A DNA stretch of 64,000 nucleotides. Origin: Hirundichthys speculiger. Taxonomy: Eukaryota > Chordata > Actinopteri > Beloniformes > Exocoetidae. Location: NCBI GenBank assembly GCA_018398805.1, contig JAGFBZ010001926.1:496001-560000 (forward strand). Direction: 5' to 3'. Positions 46,001 to 58,000 of this stretch are shown piece by piece. The notes under the pieces were generated by a model. It did not search any database. It was not told the origin of the DNA and saw only the letters and a program-made list of their open reading frames with translations. The translations under genes and the position numbers were made by a program. The stretch's first letter is position 1. Every line of letters begins with the position of its first letter.

Positions 46001-48679
46001 AAATAGATTACAATAGCCTATGTATAATTAGATGGTGTACGTGGCAGTGTTCTGAAGAGTAAGATGAGAAAACAAGCTTAAAGCTAATGGCTTTTATTCA
46101 CATTGAAGAGAGGCCAGGAAAGTGGGCAGAGAGAGTGGGGGAGGACACCTGCTAAACCAATTTAATTTCCAGTTTATTCCCATTGATTTCTATGTATTGT
46201 GGTTAATTCAGGGGAAACTAGGCAACAGTTCACAGCAGAAAATAAATATTTATTTTTGTATATATACATACACACAACTTGGCAGTTGTTACAAATAACC
46301 TTGTTTCTGTTGAATCCTCCATCTGGGGGAACTTTAAAATGAAAATGTCCATGTTAAAGTTCAGTAACTTTATCAATCCGTGTATCATTCATTCTTTTCA
46401 TTTTCAATTGTCAATCAAAAATAAAAAAAAATAAAAAATTAAAAAAGTGACATTTTATTACGTTTTTCATTTTTTAATCTAACACAAAAAAACTAAAAAA
46501 CAAATGCCTGGTTTTTTTCATATTTCAATTTTAGACTTGGATGAAAAATACAAAATTAAAAAACGGGCCACAGAACTGAATTTGTTTTTATATTCGAGGA
46601 CTGGACTTTCTGTTGTCTTTGCACATCTGTGCCACTAGATGGACCCGCACTGAAGTAACCAGTAAGAGAATAGCGCGAACAGTGAACACATGGAGCAGAT
46701 CTGATGTAACATGGAAGGAATGACACGAAAGTTTTGTTGCAGTCCAGAATTTTTTTTTTTATAAACAGAATAGTTAATATTGCTACGCGAGTTGCTACAT
46801 GAACTGTAAAGTACACGGATTTTTACCGTTCTCCATGTCTGTTTTAGCTTTTCTGCATGGTTTTCCGTCAATTCTCTTCCGGTTCCGCAGCAGCTAGTTA
46901 CAGACTTTTCAGAAACACAAAGCATGGGAGCGACATGCGTTAACGCGCCATAAAATAAATGTCGGCATTAATAAATTATCGCGTTAACGCGATACTAATG
47001 CATTAACTTGCCCAGCCCTTTTATATGTATATAAGTATGTGTGTGTATATATGTATATGTATATATGTATGTGTGTGTGTGTGTGTATATGTATATATAT
47101 ATATTCTGTAAATGAGGACGTGTTTCTTTTGTTGCCCCTATGCAAATACTATAAATACTTTTTGTTTTGTTTTTTTTCTCCCTCCCTTACAGATTATGAA
47201 TCTCTCCGAATTGGTGGCTTGATTTTTGCAGTGCTACTTTTCCTCCTGGGCATCGCTCTCATTGTCAGTAAGTGCTGAAGTACACAGCAGACGTGAAGTG
47301 GAATGTCAAGTGTTAGTATCACTTCTCAGTGATCCCTGTGCACTCTCCCACATTCAAATAGTGCTGCAAAGTGAGCAAGCTCTAGTTCCTCTCAGAGGTA
47401 TGTTAGGTAGCCATATAAATGCATTTTGAAGTGTCAACAACCTTTCAGCATTTTGGCCTTCATATCTCATCGCCTTTCTCATTCACGGCGTCCTTCCAAA
47501 GCATCTTCCTTTCACCTGCCAGCTCATACTGCTGCTTCTACCACTGGTTAAACCAAAAGCAACCTGCTTTATTTATTAGTTATCTTAAAGTTTAACAGTC
47601 ATTTAGATCCAAAGATAAACTTGATTTGACCATTCTTTTTCTGCTTTTCTTCATGCTATTTGCTCAAGAAAAGCATCACAATTGGCTGGTTTTAACTTAA
47701 AATGCATCTGTTCCAAGTTACTTTTTTTTGTTACTTTGATTGTACTTTCATTTTAAGCTACCTCTTTCAAAGTGTGACATAATCTGGTACATAGAACGGG
47801 GTAAGAGCAAAAGCAGAATATGAAGACCAGCAAACCTGTACAGATTGTTATTTACTATTTAAATGACTGAATTGGGATTTTTAAAAAAGAAAAAAGTATT
47901 CTCTATTTGTCACTGACACACTGAAGGTACAGCAGGTTAGAATGATTGTATGATTAAACCTCATGGACATTCTCAAACCTTTTAGACATATTTTCTGTTC
48001 AGCATGAGAAGAGGTCTTTGTTTCCATCTTCATGTTAATAATTGGTTTATTATTTAATGTATCTTATCTTTTTTTTTCCAATATACATTAAGATAATCAC
48101 TTTTTCTTCTTTAGCCTAAAATATATAAATGTCACTATGTGGTTCATTCAGAAGTAACTTAACACTGAATTTGTGATTTAGTTCCATAAGTATAGTCCAG
48201 ATCTCAGAACAATAAACTGAAAGCTTGTAAGGCCTCCTGAGATTTAAAGCCCAAATGGGTTTATGACAACATGCTAGTGTTCACAGATCTGTCCAGGCTT
48301 GGAGCATCAGTTTCCTTTCACATTAAAAGAAGTTTGTTGACTGTCTCTTCAGAATTGTATAATTTTCTGACATTGACCTGAGAGCCCTGTATAATTCTTT
48401 TTCTTGTGTTCTCCCCCAAATCAGCCCGAAAGTGTGCCTGTTCAAAGAGTGACAAGCCAAGGCACGTTAGGTAACAATCAATAAACCAAATGTTGCATTA
48501 AGGTATCTACATTTTAAACTTTATTTCCATTGCAACACTTAGGTCCAGTCCTGATGTGGAAACTAGTGCCCAGAAGGGTAAGTCCTTTTTCTTTTACAAA
48601 AGTTAATAGTAAATTTTAACTCACTATCATGTAATCTTTGGTCACAAAACTCTAATCTCAAATTCTTTCTACAGCTTAA
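40039..48679 (+). CDS. FXYD6-like regulator of Na,K-ATPase
   Basis: Small single-pass membrane protein of the FXYD family, which binds the Na,K-ATPase alpha subunit and tunes its ion affinity. Coding exons: 40039-40090, 40239-40265, 42184-42207, 42430-42453, 47193-47267, 48425-48470, 48543-48577, 48675-48679. They total 288 nt, so 95 residues, and all junction phases agree. The protein has a signal peptide (MDLVLLVALSSWVAPALG), a short acidic ectodomain (SASDDDKDFDSD), the FXYD signature FHYDYESLRIGG, a membrane segment (LIFAVLLFLLGIALIVS) and a cytosolic tail with RKCACSKSDKPR and QKA at the end. The tail and RIGG favour FXYD6 or a fish FXYD6-like paralogue; FXYD1 is the alternative. The proline of the usual PFXYD motif is aspartate. 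Three exons are only 24-27 nt. Confidence 0.8.
40266..42183. other. Intron of the FXYD6-like gene
   Basis: AT-rich intron between two very short coding exons. No repeat family or internal gene was recognised. Confidence 0.6.
42385..42422. repeat. (TC)n microsatellite before an acceptor site
   Basis: An interrupted tctctc run precedes the acceptor cactaccag of the exon at 42430 and doubles as its polypyrimidine tract. Confidence 0.8.
43198..43552. mobile_element. 355-bp non-autonomous hAT element with perfect 8-bp TSD
   Basis: Termini cagtggttcttaacct and aaggttaagaaccactg are inverted repeats of the hAT 'cagtggttctcaacc' type. The 8-base target duplication agctagat is exact at 43,190-43,197 and 43,553-43,560. 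Inside, 'atgtccagcaaaaaaagaaa' resembles the transposase start of ZBED-type hAT elements, so it is probably an internal deletion derivative. It lies in the 4.7-kb intron of the FXYD6-like gene. Confidence 0.9.
43561..46555. other. Intron of the FXYD6-like gene, middle part
   Basis: No gene seen. The stretch at 44,950-45,420 reads like an old retroelement fragment, but no family or protein could be assigned. Confidence 0.45.
46560..47019. mobile_element. Probable hAT-type element with GCGTTAACGC palindrome
   Basis: The right end carries the perfect 16-base palindrome atcgcgttaacgcgat (46,978-46,993), then 'gcattaacttgcccagccct', a sequence recurrent at ends of teleost elements. The interior has no open transposase. 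The left end was not fixed, so the start is approximate. Confidence 0.45.
47021..47105. repeat. (TG/TA)n microsatellite
   Basis: Alternating tatgta, tgtgtg and tatata units, less than 100 bases upstream of the transmembrane exon of the FXYD6-like gene. Confidence 0.9.
47193..47267 (+). CDS. FXYD6-like transmembrane exon
   Basis: This 75-nt exon encodes most of the FXYD core (YESLRIGGLIFAVLLFLLG). The FXYD7-like gene has a homologous exon of exactly 75 nt at 50898-50972 with the same phase, which supports a shared origin of the two genes. Confidence 0.9.
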
Positions 48680-49014
48680 ACAACACTGCAGAAAACTGGT
48701 AGGTATCTGGCAAGATAGAGATCCACTGACTTTAAGAAACTGAAAGAGAAATCCCATGTTTTATCTCTTCCACAGTTTGACCAGCAGTTGCCATTAGGTG
48801 GCAGCAAAGAAAGTGATAACAGCAGAGGACAATCTTCCTATGAATGCAACACAGAGCTTTCTTAAATGTCAAAATGTTGCTGTTCTCTCTTTTTATTCTT
48901 TTTTTTTTATGTTTTTATCATCAGTAACTGTCTTTAGATAATGTTCCAGCTTTATACATTAGTAATAGTGTGATTGTAATTTGTATTTTTGTGACTTTCA
49001 AATTGATCCCAAAT

Positions 49015-49020
49015 AATAAA
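49015..49020 (+). terminator. Polyadenylation signal of the FXYD6-like gene
   Basis: AATAAA after the stop at 48,677-48,679 and a 3' UTR that appears to be split (gaaaactg|gtaggt to ttccacag|tttgacc). A T-rich stretch follows. Confidence 0.65.
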
Positions 49021-49860
49021 GAAAATGTTTAAAATGTCCATGCTTGTTTTTTATTTTATAGTCAGATAATATTAGCTTATATGGCAGTAGTTGTAGAGCA
49101 GTGAATGTAGCCCAGTATTTTGCTGCACTCCTGATCCTGCTGACGCTGCAGTCAGTTCAGTTACACATGCAGTAGTAACTACCAGCAGGGAGTGTGGGCT
49201 CACTGATGTGCTGCATTGTGCAGCTTTTATCTTCAACAAGAAAATACACTTAAGATGTATCTCTCTTTGCTTTTTATGCAGCCATTTATCAGATCTTCCA
49301 ACAGAACAGTTACTTCAGCCTCTACTATAAAGGCTACGTTTGCAAGCAATATTCACCATTAAAGTTCCAGGAACTGTCAGACTGCACCGCAATAAGAACA
49401 TGAGACAGAAACTGGTGCATTTTCAGAATGCAGAACCAGATTTGTGCATTAAAATGGCCATCAGCATTATTAAGGAATGTTGATGTAAATACCTCAATAT
49501 CACCTTTTTAAATAGTCTTTTTTTTTTTTTAACCTTCATGAAGTACCCAGTCTGTGGTAAGATTACATGAGATGTTTTCTCTATGATTTATTCTAACTTT
49601 GGGCAGCTGTGGTGATCAACCCTGCCCTGAAAACGGTAGCTCAGCTCATTTTTCAGTATTGCACCAGTGGCTTGGCTGGCGCTGCAATGTCTCATCACCA
49701 CCACTAGGGGGCCCCTGCTTCGTTCACACTGAAAGCACACCAAGCTCTTCAGCCTGCTGTATTATCTGGTTCGTCCATTCATATACAAGCCTTAATCACA
49801 ACCCAGCAACTTGCTGAATTTTCAGGAGATAAAGCTCTTCATCGTCTCTGCAGTGCAGAC
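49021..49860. other. Intergenic DNA between the two FXYD genes
   Basis: Contains the probable promoter and 5' UTR of the FXYD7-like gene in its right half, including a CTCF-like motif at 49,701-49,715. No clear TATA box was found. A possible acceptor ctctgcag ends at about 49,852, just before the ATG. Confidence 0.45.
49701..49715 (+). promoter_or_regulatory. CTCF-like motif between the FXYD genes
   Basis: ccactagggggcccc is close to the CTCF core consensus CCACTAGGGGGCGC. It lies about 150 bases upstream of the ATG of the FXYD7-like gene. Sequence match only. Confidence 0.4.
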
Positions 49861-52800
49861 ATGGCCACCACAGGTTTGTTTCTTTCATTATTCTATCAGA
49901 TCTGTAAGGGTGTAGCTGAATGCTGAGTTTTGTAGCTTGATTAAAAAAATATATTTAACACATGATAATTATGTGATTTAAATTGTATTTGTGAAAAAAA
50001 AAAGTGCTATTTTAATGCCATCTTTACGGAGTACATGTGTCTGCTGCATTACTGCAACAGTGATGGGAGCAAGTTTAAGTGCTGATGCATGGTTCAGTGT
50101 CGCAATGAAGGAAATACTTGAGTCAACTGCTCTTTGGAATGAACAATATTTAGCACTTTTCTAAATCTGATTTTTGGGGGTTTTGTGGCTGAGGAGAACA
50201 AAAGTGGAGCAAAGTGAAAGTTGCCTGCTCAGCCTCTTTAAACCAAGGGTTCAGCAACATACACGCTGCAATATTGACATCCATATAACCTGACAAACTG
50301 GCACAGCCTGGAGACTGTCACACAAAATACTGGTAAAAAAAAAAAGTCAATATGTGGGTAAAGAATAGAAATCCGAGATTGCACCAAAAATCACTTTAAC
50401 GCATACCTTTTCAAAGGGCCTCCTAACTCCATTCACTTTTCCCTACTCAAGCCCTCACCTCTGTTTTTCTCCTGTGATGCCTCTGCTGGCTCGTAATCTT
50501 TTTTTTTTTTTTTTTTTTTTTTTGCTGAGCGAAGATGCTGCATTGAGCACTGCTTGGTGAGGGGGAAAAAATCTAAAGAGGGCTGAAGCCAAGTCTGCAG
50601 ATGTAGAGGAGCTGAGAATCCTGCTCAGTTAGAAACACACCCTTGAAGCTTCCAGTTGAACTGATATTATTTTATTTGCTTTACAACTGACAGTACATTT
50701 TCTTTGCAGAAGCAATGTTTCCAGACCAAAGTGACTTTGAGTATGGTAAGACTTTTTTTTTTTTACTGTTTACAGCACTAATTTCAAAAATGAGCTACAT
50801 CACGTTTAACATACTGAATCTGTATTTTCCACTGCAGTTTATATCACAGTAGGTTCTTCTTATTTGGTTAAGTTGCACATGATTTTATCCCTTGTAGATT
50901 ATGAGACATTGCGGACCACCGGGGTTATCCTTGCTGTTATAATGTTCGTCGCTGGCATTTTAATAGCACTGAGTAAGTTTACTTTCTTTTAAATATCTGT
51001 GTATTTGAGAGGCTACGTCTCATATATATATATATAAGAATATTACTTCTGTGACTTATCTATCATTCTTCAAACAGGTAAAAAATTCACAAAATGTGTA
51101 AAATCCTCATCCAAGTAAGAAATGTGCCAGTTTAGTGGATGATCCACTCATGCATGTTGTATGAATTTGAAATGACTTCTCAACCTCAGTGGGGTGGGGT
51201 TACCCTCTTCCCTTTCCCTGCCCTGGATGCCACTTTTCTAAATGCCCGTTCCCCTATTCTGCATAAAGAACTCACAATACACTTCCAACACATTAAGGAG
51301 TTTACAAAGAACCTTGTTTGGTGAATCATGTTTGATCCGTTCTTCTTTTATTTTGACTTGTAAAGCATTTCATAGAGTGAGCCCTTGAACACACTCCTCA
51401 TGTGTTGGCAGTGACTGGCCAGTGTCTACTTTTGGCTGTTCGCATGCTGCTTGAATGGCAAGACAAGAAGAAAGATGAGAACTGTTTTAACAGCACACAT
51501 TCAGCTACATGTTTGTCCATAGCTTTACAGAAATGTTTGAAAGACTGTGACCTCTTCAGGTTTCTGTATTTCTGCATAAACATGATGTAAAACATTATCA
51601 TTTTGACAGATTCCTAAAAGTAGAGAAACTAGTGAGACCAGTAAAAGGAAAACATGATTTATTTTTTTTTTATTAAGAGGGAAGATCAAACGTTATCTCC
51701 AGCTATGTGAAATAAAAGAGTACAACATCTGCACACTGCTTCTGAATTTTGGTTTAGTCTTTTCTTAGATGAATGATGACACATTTAAATGAGGCTGTTC
51801 TTCTCTGAGCATGTATTTACCTCATTTGAAGAACCTAGATAGACCCAATGATCTTTTTATATGTAAAACCTTTGGAAATTGAGGAGGGTATACTTTTTTT
51901 TTTCTTTTAGTGGCAAAAGCAGTCGCAGTACATTTTAAAGTGAAAAGCTTGAGAATGAAGAAGTTGTAAAACCCATTTCAAAGACGAATAACTACATGAA
52001 TGAACCGTTGTTTCCCTCCACTTGAGAGGTCAACCACTAAAGATCCATTCAAGAGCAAAACATGTTATTGTCTATGAGTTTACAAGAAACCAAACTGGAG
52101 ATTTTTTTTTCTTGTTCCATTTAAGGAACAAGGTGGTGGTAGACTCATACTTTTTTTTCCCTTTAAATCTTTTTGCTGCATTTTGACTTGCCATCATTGA
52201 TGAAGTGGTCATTTTGAATCATTCCAGAAAAATGTCCAAAAAAGGTCTGTCTGTCCAAAAGTTCAGTCTTAACAGACACCTAGTCATGCTCCAAGACAAC
52301 AACCCTTGTTTTGTTTGTTTGTTTGTTTGTTCTTCTATCAGTTAATGTTTTGTATTGTCACTGTCCTAATCTTAATCCAAAAGAAATATTACAGATCTTC
52401 CTAAAGTGATAACTTTATGTGGGAAAACCCTCTAAAATCTCACAGTTGAAACTGATATGGTTTAGTATGGAGTAACGAGCAAAAACCCCTCCTTGCTGCT
52501 GAGCGGGACTGATCAACAGTTACTGGAAACATTTGGACACAGTTATTACTGCATGAAGAGATCAGAGCTGATGCGCTCAGATACTCTCACTCTCAGGTCT
52601 GTAATGTGTGATCATTTTCCCGGGTAAATAAATACCCAAGTATTGTATTTCATCTCATTCGGATAATTAGCTTCTGTTTATCTACTTTCAGGGCTTGAGT
52701 CAAAGTCTGATGATGTTTTAGGTCATATTTATGCAGAAATGCAGAGCATTTTAAATGGTTCACAAATCTCTTAAAACTCTGTGACTTCAATGGTTTTTAG

Positions 52801-53148
52801 ATCTTTTAATCCTAAAAAGAGTTGCACTCTCTCTCTCGGGAAATCTCCAGTTTAAGTTTTCAGTCAGTACTGGCATATATCTTTACAAGTACTTTTGTTA
52901 ATTTGAAAAAACAAAACAAACAAAAAAAAAAAAAAAAAAAACCATGAATTAACTAATTGTATTTGTTGTTTCCAAATACAGTTCCAGCTCTTCTGGTACC
53001 CAAATTCCAAAGACAGAGGGTGAGTCATTTTTCCTGAGGTTAACTGCTTACAGTCAATTTGTGATTCAGATATTTATATGTACTTTCTCATTGTCATTTT
53101 CTCTGTTTTCTTTCCTTCTCTTTTGCAGTTCCTCCGCCAGCTGTATAG
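49861..53148 (+). CDS. FXYD7-like regulator of Na,K-ATPase
   Basis: Second FXYD-family membrane protein. Coding exons: 49861-49873, 50710-50745, 50898-50972, 51078-51114, 52982-53019, 53129-53148. They total 219 nt, so 72 residues, with all phases consistent. There is no signal peptide; the protein starts MATTEAMFPDQSD, then has the signature FEYDYETLRTTG, a membrane segment (VILAVIMFVAGILIALS), then SKKFTKC and a serine-rich tail ending PPPAV. The MAT start, absence of a signal peptide, TG after the signature and SKK after the membrane segment resemble FXYD7. Distance from the FXYD6-like gene is under 1 kb in the same orientation, so they are tandem paralogues. The PFXYD proline is again aspartate. 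The FXYD7 label is inferred; another fish FXYD is possible. Confidence 0.75.
50497..50524. repeat. Poly-T tract
   Basis: A run of more than 20 T residues in the first intron of the FXYD7-like gene, possibly the tail of a minus-strand retroelement. Confidence 0.85.
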
Positions 53149-53265
53149 AAAATGTAGCACTGAAAGAAAAGAAAGATCATCACAGGATTTGGAAACACAA
53201 ACACCCACCAGCTGTTTTTGTGACTATTCCTCTTATGCTAATATACCTCTGCCAGCTGGATGATT

Positions 53266-53271
53266 AATAAA
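53266..53271 (+). terminator. Polyadenylation signal of the FXYD7-like gene
   Basis: AATAAA about 120 bases after the tag stop at 53,146-53,148. A second AATAAA near 53,397 is an alternative. Confidence 0.6.
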
Positions 53272-55092
53272 CAAGGATTTCCAACATACTCCATCTCAAC
53301 ATTATTCTCACACATGAGAATAAGGTGCACATAATCACACACATGCACTCAAACACAAGTGTAGATTCTCTTCCATATATTTTATTGCTGTAAAACAATA
53401 AAATTGAGAGCATGATTACAAAATCATAATCTTGTTGCTTGCCTTGATCTTCCATAATTTTATTGTCCATTTTGATGGAAATAGCTTAAAAATACAATAA
53501 ATAGAATAGATCACATGTCAAATGCTAAAATGAAACACTTAGCAAAATGTTTAAAATTAAAGAACATCATTGCATAATGCCTCACATATTAAAATAGCTT
53601 AAACATTCATCTTTGTTAAGGCACAAATCGTAAATATGAGATCCTGATATTTTGTGTGTAGCCTTACAAAATAGGTTAGAATCAAGTAAAGATTGTGTTT
53701 GTTTGCTTTATGAATTTATAATTGTACAATAGTCTTTAAATTAATGTTACAATAATCTTAATAACAAATTGCTTGAAATCAATTAAGAAAATACATAAAT
53801 GAAAATAATTAAAATGAGAACTATAGTCATTACATTAGTTTACTTTCAAAAAAAAAAAAAAGATCTTTGCTTTGTGGTTCCAGGAATCTACAGCTTGTTT
53901 AAGGTCAAAGATGACACGTGAGAAACATTGAATTACTTCAGTCATCCCATATCTGATTATGTTTCACATTGCCATCTAAGTAAAAATAGATGGGAAACAT
54001 CAAAGCAATTAGATGAAACAGTGTTTTTGTACCCTTACTCATGACTCATGGGTAACGGTACCAAAATGTACCGCGAATCATACAATTAATCATCACTTTT
54101 ATTCATATAATGTCTCTGATAAGAGCGAATATTCTTTGTCATATTCAAAAACAAGAGCTTTACATGAAACGCTTTCATTTTCCAGAAAGAAATCTGCACC
54201 AGATATACCAAATATGTATGATGCATACACAAAGACAGTAAAATAATGTTATCAATTATTTTCATTTTGAACACATGAATACTTAACATAAGTTCACACG
54301 CTAATTAAAATCAAAACCATCACTCAGGTATCAGTATGATACCTTATCGATGGGGGGTTTCAACTTAGAGAATCAAGGGGGATTCTGGGACATTGTCCAG
54401 GAGCTGATTTTCACGATTTCATAGAAATCAACATTAAATTGGGAGATAAGCCTATACAATATAAAATATATTCATATATAACTCCATCCTCTATAATAAC
54501 ATTATAAAACTCCATAACCTCCGACTACATTTTGTAACTTTTTTAGTTTTCTCTTTCTGTTCTTTTGAATTGAAAATGCTAAATAAGTCAATATATAAAT
54601 AAATTCTCTTTGCAGACAAATGGCTATTTGAAAGCCAGAACATTAAATTCTAGAGTTGAAAAATAAGTAAAGCACTATAGGTTTACAGACATGAAATAAA
54701 AGCAATTAAGTGTAAGTATTACACTTGATTTGTCTAGTCTAACCAGACTAACTGGTGATTCCAAATTGACCCGAGGAGTGATCGAGACCCTGTTTGGCTG
54801 TTTGTCTACATGTGGCTCTGTGATGACTGCCAGCCTGTACAGGATGTACTAACATACCGCTAACATAGGCTCCGGCAGACAACAGTGACCCTAGGAAGAA
54901 GCCGATTAGATAATGGATGGATAAACACGTGATTTGTCAAACACAAAGTGAACTGTGCTTGCCATACGGGCTTGTCAATACATAGGCCAAAAAACTCCCA
55001 ATTCAATAGAAAAATAAAATGTATATCTCCTTCTCAACAGAAGAAAAAACGAAGACTCATTCCCCCTTAACGGGGATTACAAGTGGTTTAAA
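53272..55092. other. Convergent intergenic region and probable nfkbid 3' UTR
   Basis: AT-rich DNA between the converging FXYD7-like and nfkbid genes. Minus-strand AATAAA signals at 54,098-54,103 and near 53,384 could end nfkbid transcripts; which one is used cannot be told. Confidence 0.4.
54765..54930 (+). repeat. Dispersed teleost repeat 3' part, copy 5
   Basis: 'ggtgattccaaattgaccc', 'ggctctgtgatgactgccag', 'cctgtacaggatgtac', 'ataggctccggcagac' and 'gattagataatggatggata' form the familiar 3' end of the repeat type seen at 7,355. Confidence 0.65.
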
Positions 55093-58000
55093 TTATTCCT
55101 GGTCCTGTAAGGACATGATACGACGACGAGAAGAAGAGCTTCGTTTCTTCAGCATGAGCTTGAGCTAGAAATTCAAAGATAAAGCAGTGTCAGTGTTATT
55201 TACTCCTCAACAGACAATAAAGCACAGAAACGTAAGGGTGTGAAATGTTAAGCAACACACCTGCTCTCCGTATGGGCCGCCCTGCAGCAAGTGAGCTGGC
55301 TGGTCATTCTCCAGATTGCGGATACTTGGATCAGCTCCTTTGTTCAGGAGCAGCTGTAGGATGTCTCTCTGGTGGGGGTTACCATGGAGACCAGCTGCCA
55401 TGTGTAAAGCTGTGTGGCCGTGAGCCTGTAGCACAAGTATAAATGCAGTATGGCTCAAACCATTTTCTCTGTAATCATTACACACAATTACTGTACACAT
55501 TTAACAAATCCTTGACATGTTTCTGGATGCATTCAAAGTGCCTTGGGTAACACTTCTGCTCCAAATTGACTCGATGAGAACCAGTAATTAGTTTTGCTAC
55601 TTAATTTCAAACGTGTCTCAGACTTCCTCTTACAGAACAGCCTTCTCAATCCAAATCAAGGCTTAATAACTATTTCACAGAGATGACGATCTTCTCGAGA
55701 GCTTTTGACATGGTAAAAGAAGGCGTGCTGCTACGGGACCCTCGGGAACCCTCTGGGTTTGTATGGTGCCTTGCTGAGTGTTTCTAAAGGGTGTTATGGT
55801 AAGGACAACTGTCATTGTCCTATCTCCTCTCTACACAGATGATTAGGGATCGACCGATTATCGGCCGGACCGATTATCGGCGCCGATATTTGGCATTTTT
55901 ACGTATATCGGCATCGGCCTTTTTTTAATCCAACGGGCCGATTTAAAACTAAATTATTTTGGCTCGGATGCCGCTGCGCTTCTCTGCCCCGCTCACAGCG
56001 CCGCCGCCATCTTGAATTGCGCAATCCAAGCACATAGACACAAAGCCAATCAGAAGCTGAAACTGTTTGCAAGGTCCTCACGGCGGAGAGATAAATTTTC
56101 TCGTGTGGAGAAGCTCCAGTGTAGACGAATGTGTCAAAGGTACGTTGGAAACTCCTGAAATTGTAATAAACATCCCAGTCCTCTGCATGTCACAACTACT
56201 AGTAACGTTACTATGAGCAGAATACCGTAAAAATGTAATAAACATCAGCGGCAGCTCTGCTGGCTCGTAGTAGCTCCCGACGTGTCTGAATGATTTGAGA
56301 CAAAGCTGCTGAAAAAAATCGATATGAGAACAGTCCGTTATAGTCGAAGCGTATGTGTGTGAGAAAAAAACTCAAACTTAATTCAGTCTAGTTTTATTGC
56401 ATGAAAGCGTGACGAGGATAGAGAATAGTGTGTTACCACGGGAGTAACTGCAGAGCAGCAAAGCACCGTCCGTCTGACAGAAAACAGTCGGACAATAATA
56501 ACTGCTGAACTACCGAGTTATTTAACTTTATCTCTTTGTGTTGATTGAGAGATCCCAAAAATGTTAGGTGAAGTTGTCTTTGATAGTTTATTTTAGAGGC
56601 GGACCGCGAACTTTATAGCACCCCGTCGAAGCGCTGCAGCCATCTCAGACTAGTGACGGGTCGGTCGCGAACGAGAGCCGGAAAAGAGCCGGCTCTTTTT
56701 AGTGAGCTGAGCCAAAAGAGCCGGCTCTCCACAAAGAGCCGGAGTGCCCATCACTATCTCAGACCGCCAGATATGATGTAATTGTTTTCGCACAACAATC
56801 AGTTCTTGAAGTGGAATTTTTTTAGTTACACTTATTCATATTTTGTTTGCATGTCTCTGCCTATGTGTGCGTGTGTGAGGCGGGGGGTGGGGGGACTGAA
56901 GTAATCGCGTATATTTAATATATAAAATAATATAAAAGTAATGTAATGGCAGACCTGTAAATTTTGTTTGGAGTTATGCAGTTATTGGAGCTATTTATTT
57001 TTTGGTGTGTTTTTATTTAATTGTTTTTTTTAAATAAACAAAGTTAAGAGTTGGAGTTTGTATTATTCAAAATTTTTATGCCAATATGTTCACTTTTACC
57101 GCAAATGAATATCGGCTCAAAATATCGGCTATCGGCCTTCCTGACTACTAATAATCGGTATCGGTATCGGCTCTGAAAAAACCATATCGGTCGATCACTA
57201 CAGATGATACCCAACTTTATCCATCATTTGTGCCAAACATTCCAGTGATTTCAGCACAAACTTCAGCTTGTGTCTCTGGAAGCTGGTATATGCAAGACAC
57301 TCAATGCTGTCAGAGCCCCTATGCTCATTGAGGCATGACTGCAGAAACAAAAAGCACTACTTTACACAGTGAATATGTAATAGAAGCGCTGTAGTGTGTG
57401 TTGTAAAGTGCTTTGTAAAATGTAGATGAGGTTAAAAATGCGCTATATAAATGCACACGTTTACTACTGTAAACTGCTCAAAGTGTGTATGCCAGTGTTT
57501 CTCTCTATACTGAGGCTTAAATGTTGTTCCAGACTTGTCAGTTGCTTTGGAAAAAAAGGGTCTGATGAATTACTAAATGCGACGCTTCCACTGTATTTGT
57601 ACTCTACAAGATACTGTATGTCTGTGCGACTACACAAACTTATGTAGTAAATGCAATTGTGTTTCCTGTCAGTGTGGGACTCACTTTCATGTTGACAAAG
57701 TCTTTCATGTTTGGCAGGGGAATCCTCAAGAGATAGCGCACCAGATCAATGTTCCCCTCCTTAACAGCCAAGTGCAGCACGGTTTTGTTACTTTTGATTT
57801 CCTGGAATTGTAAAATTGGAAGTGATTGGGGGGGAAGAGAAAACATAATGAAACCACAAGAAAACTGTGACATTTAAGACTCAAGAGGAGACAGCAAAAA
57901 CAAAAGAGAGAGTACAGGGGAATGGCTGGCACTATGATGTGAATCACAGTTAGATGAAACATGGGCACTTCCCCAATGAAGTGTTCAGGGCATGGCATAT

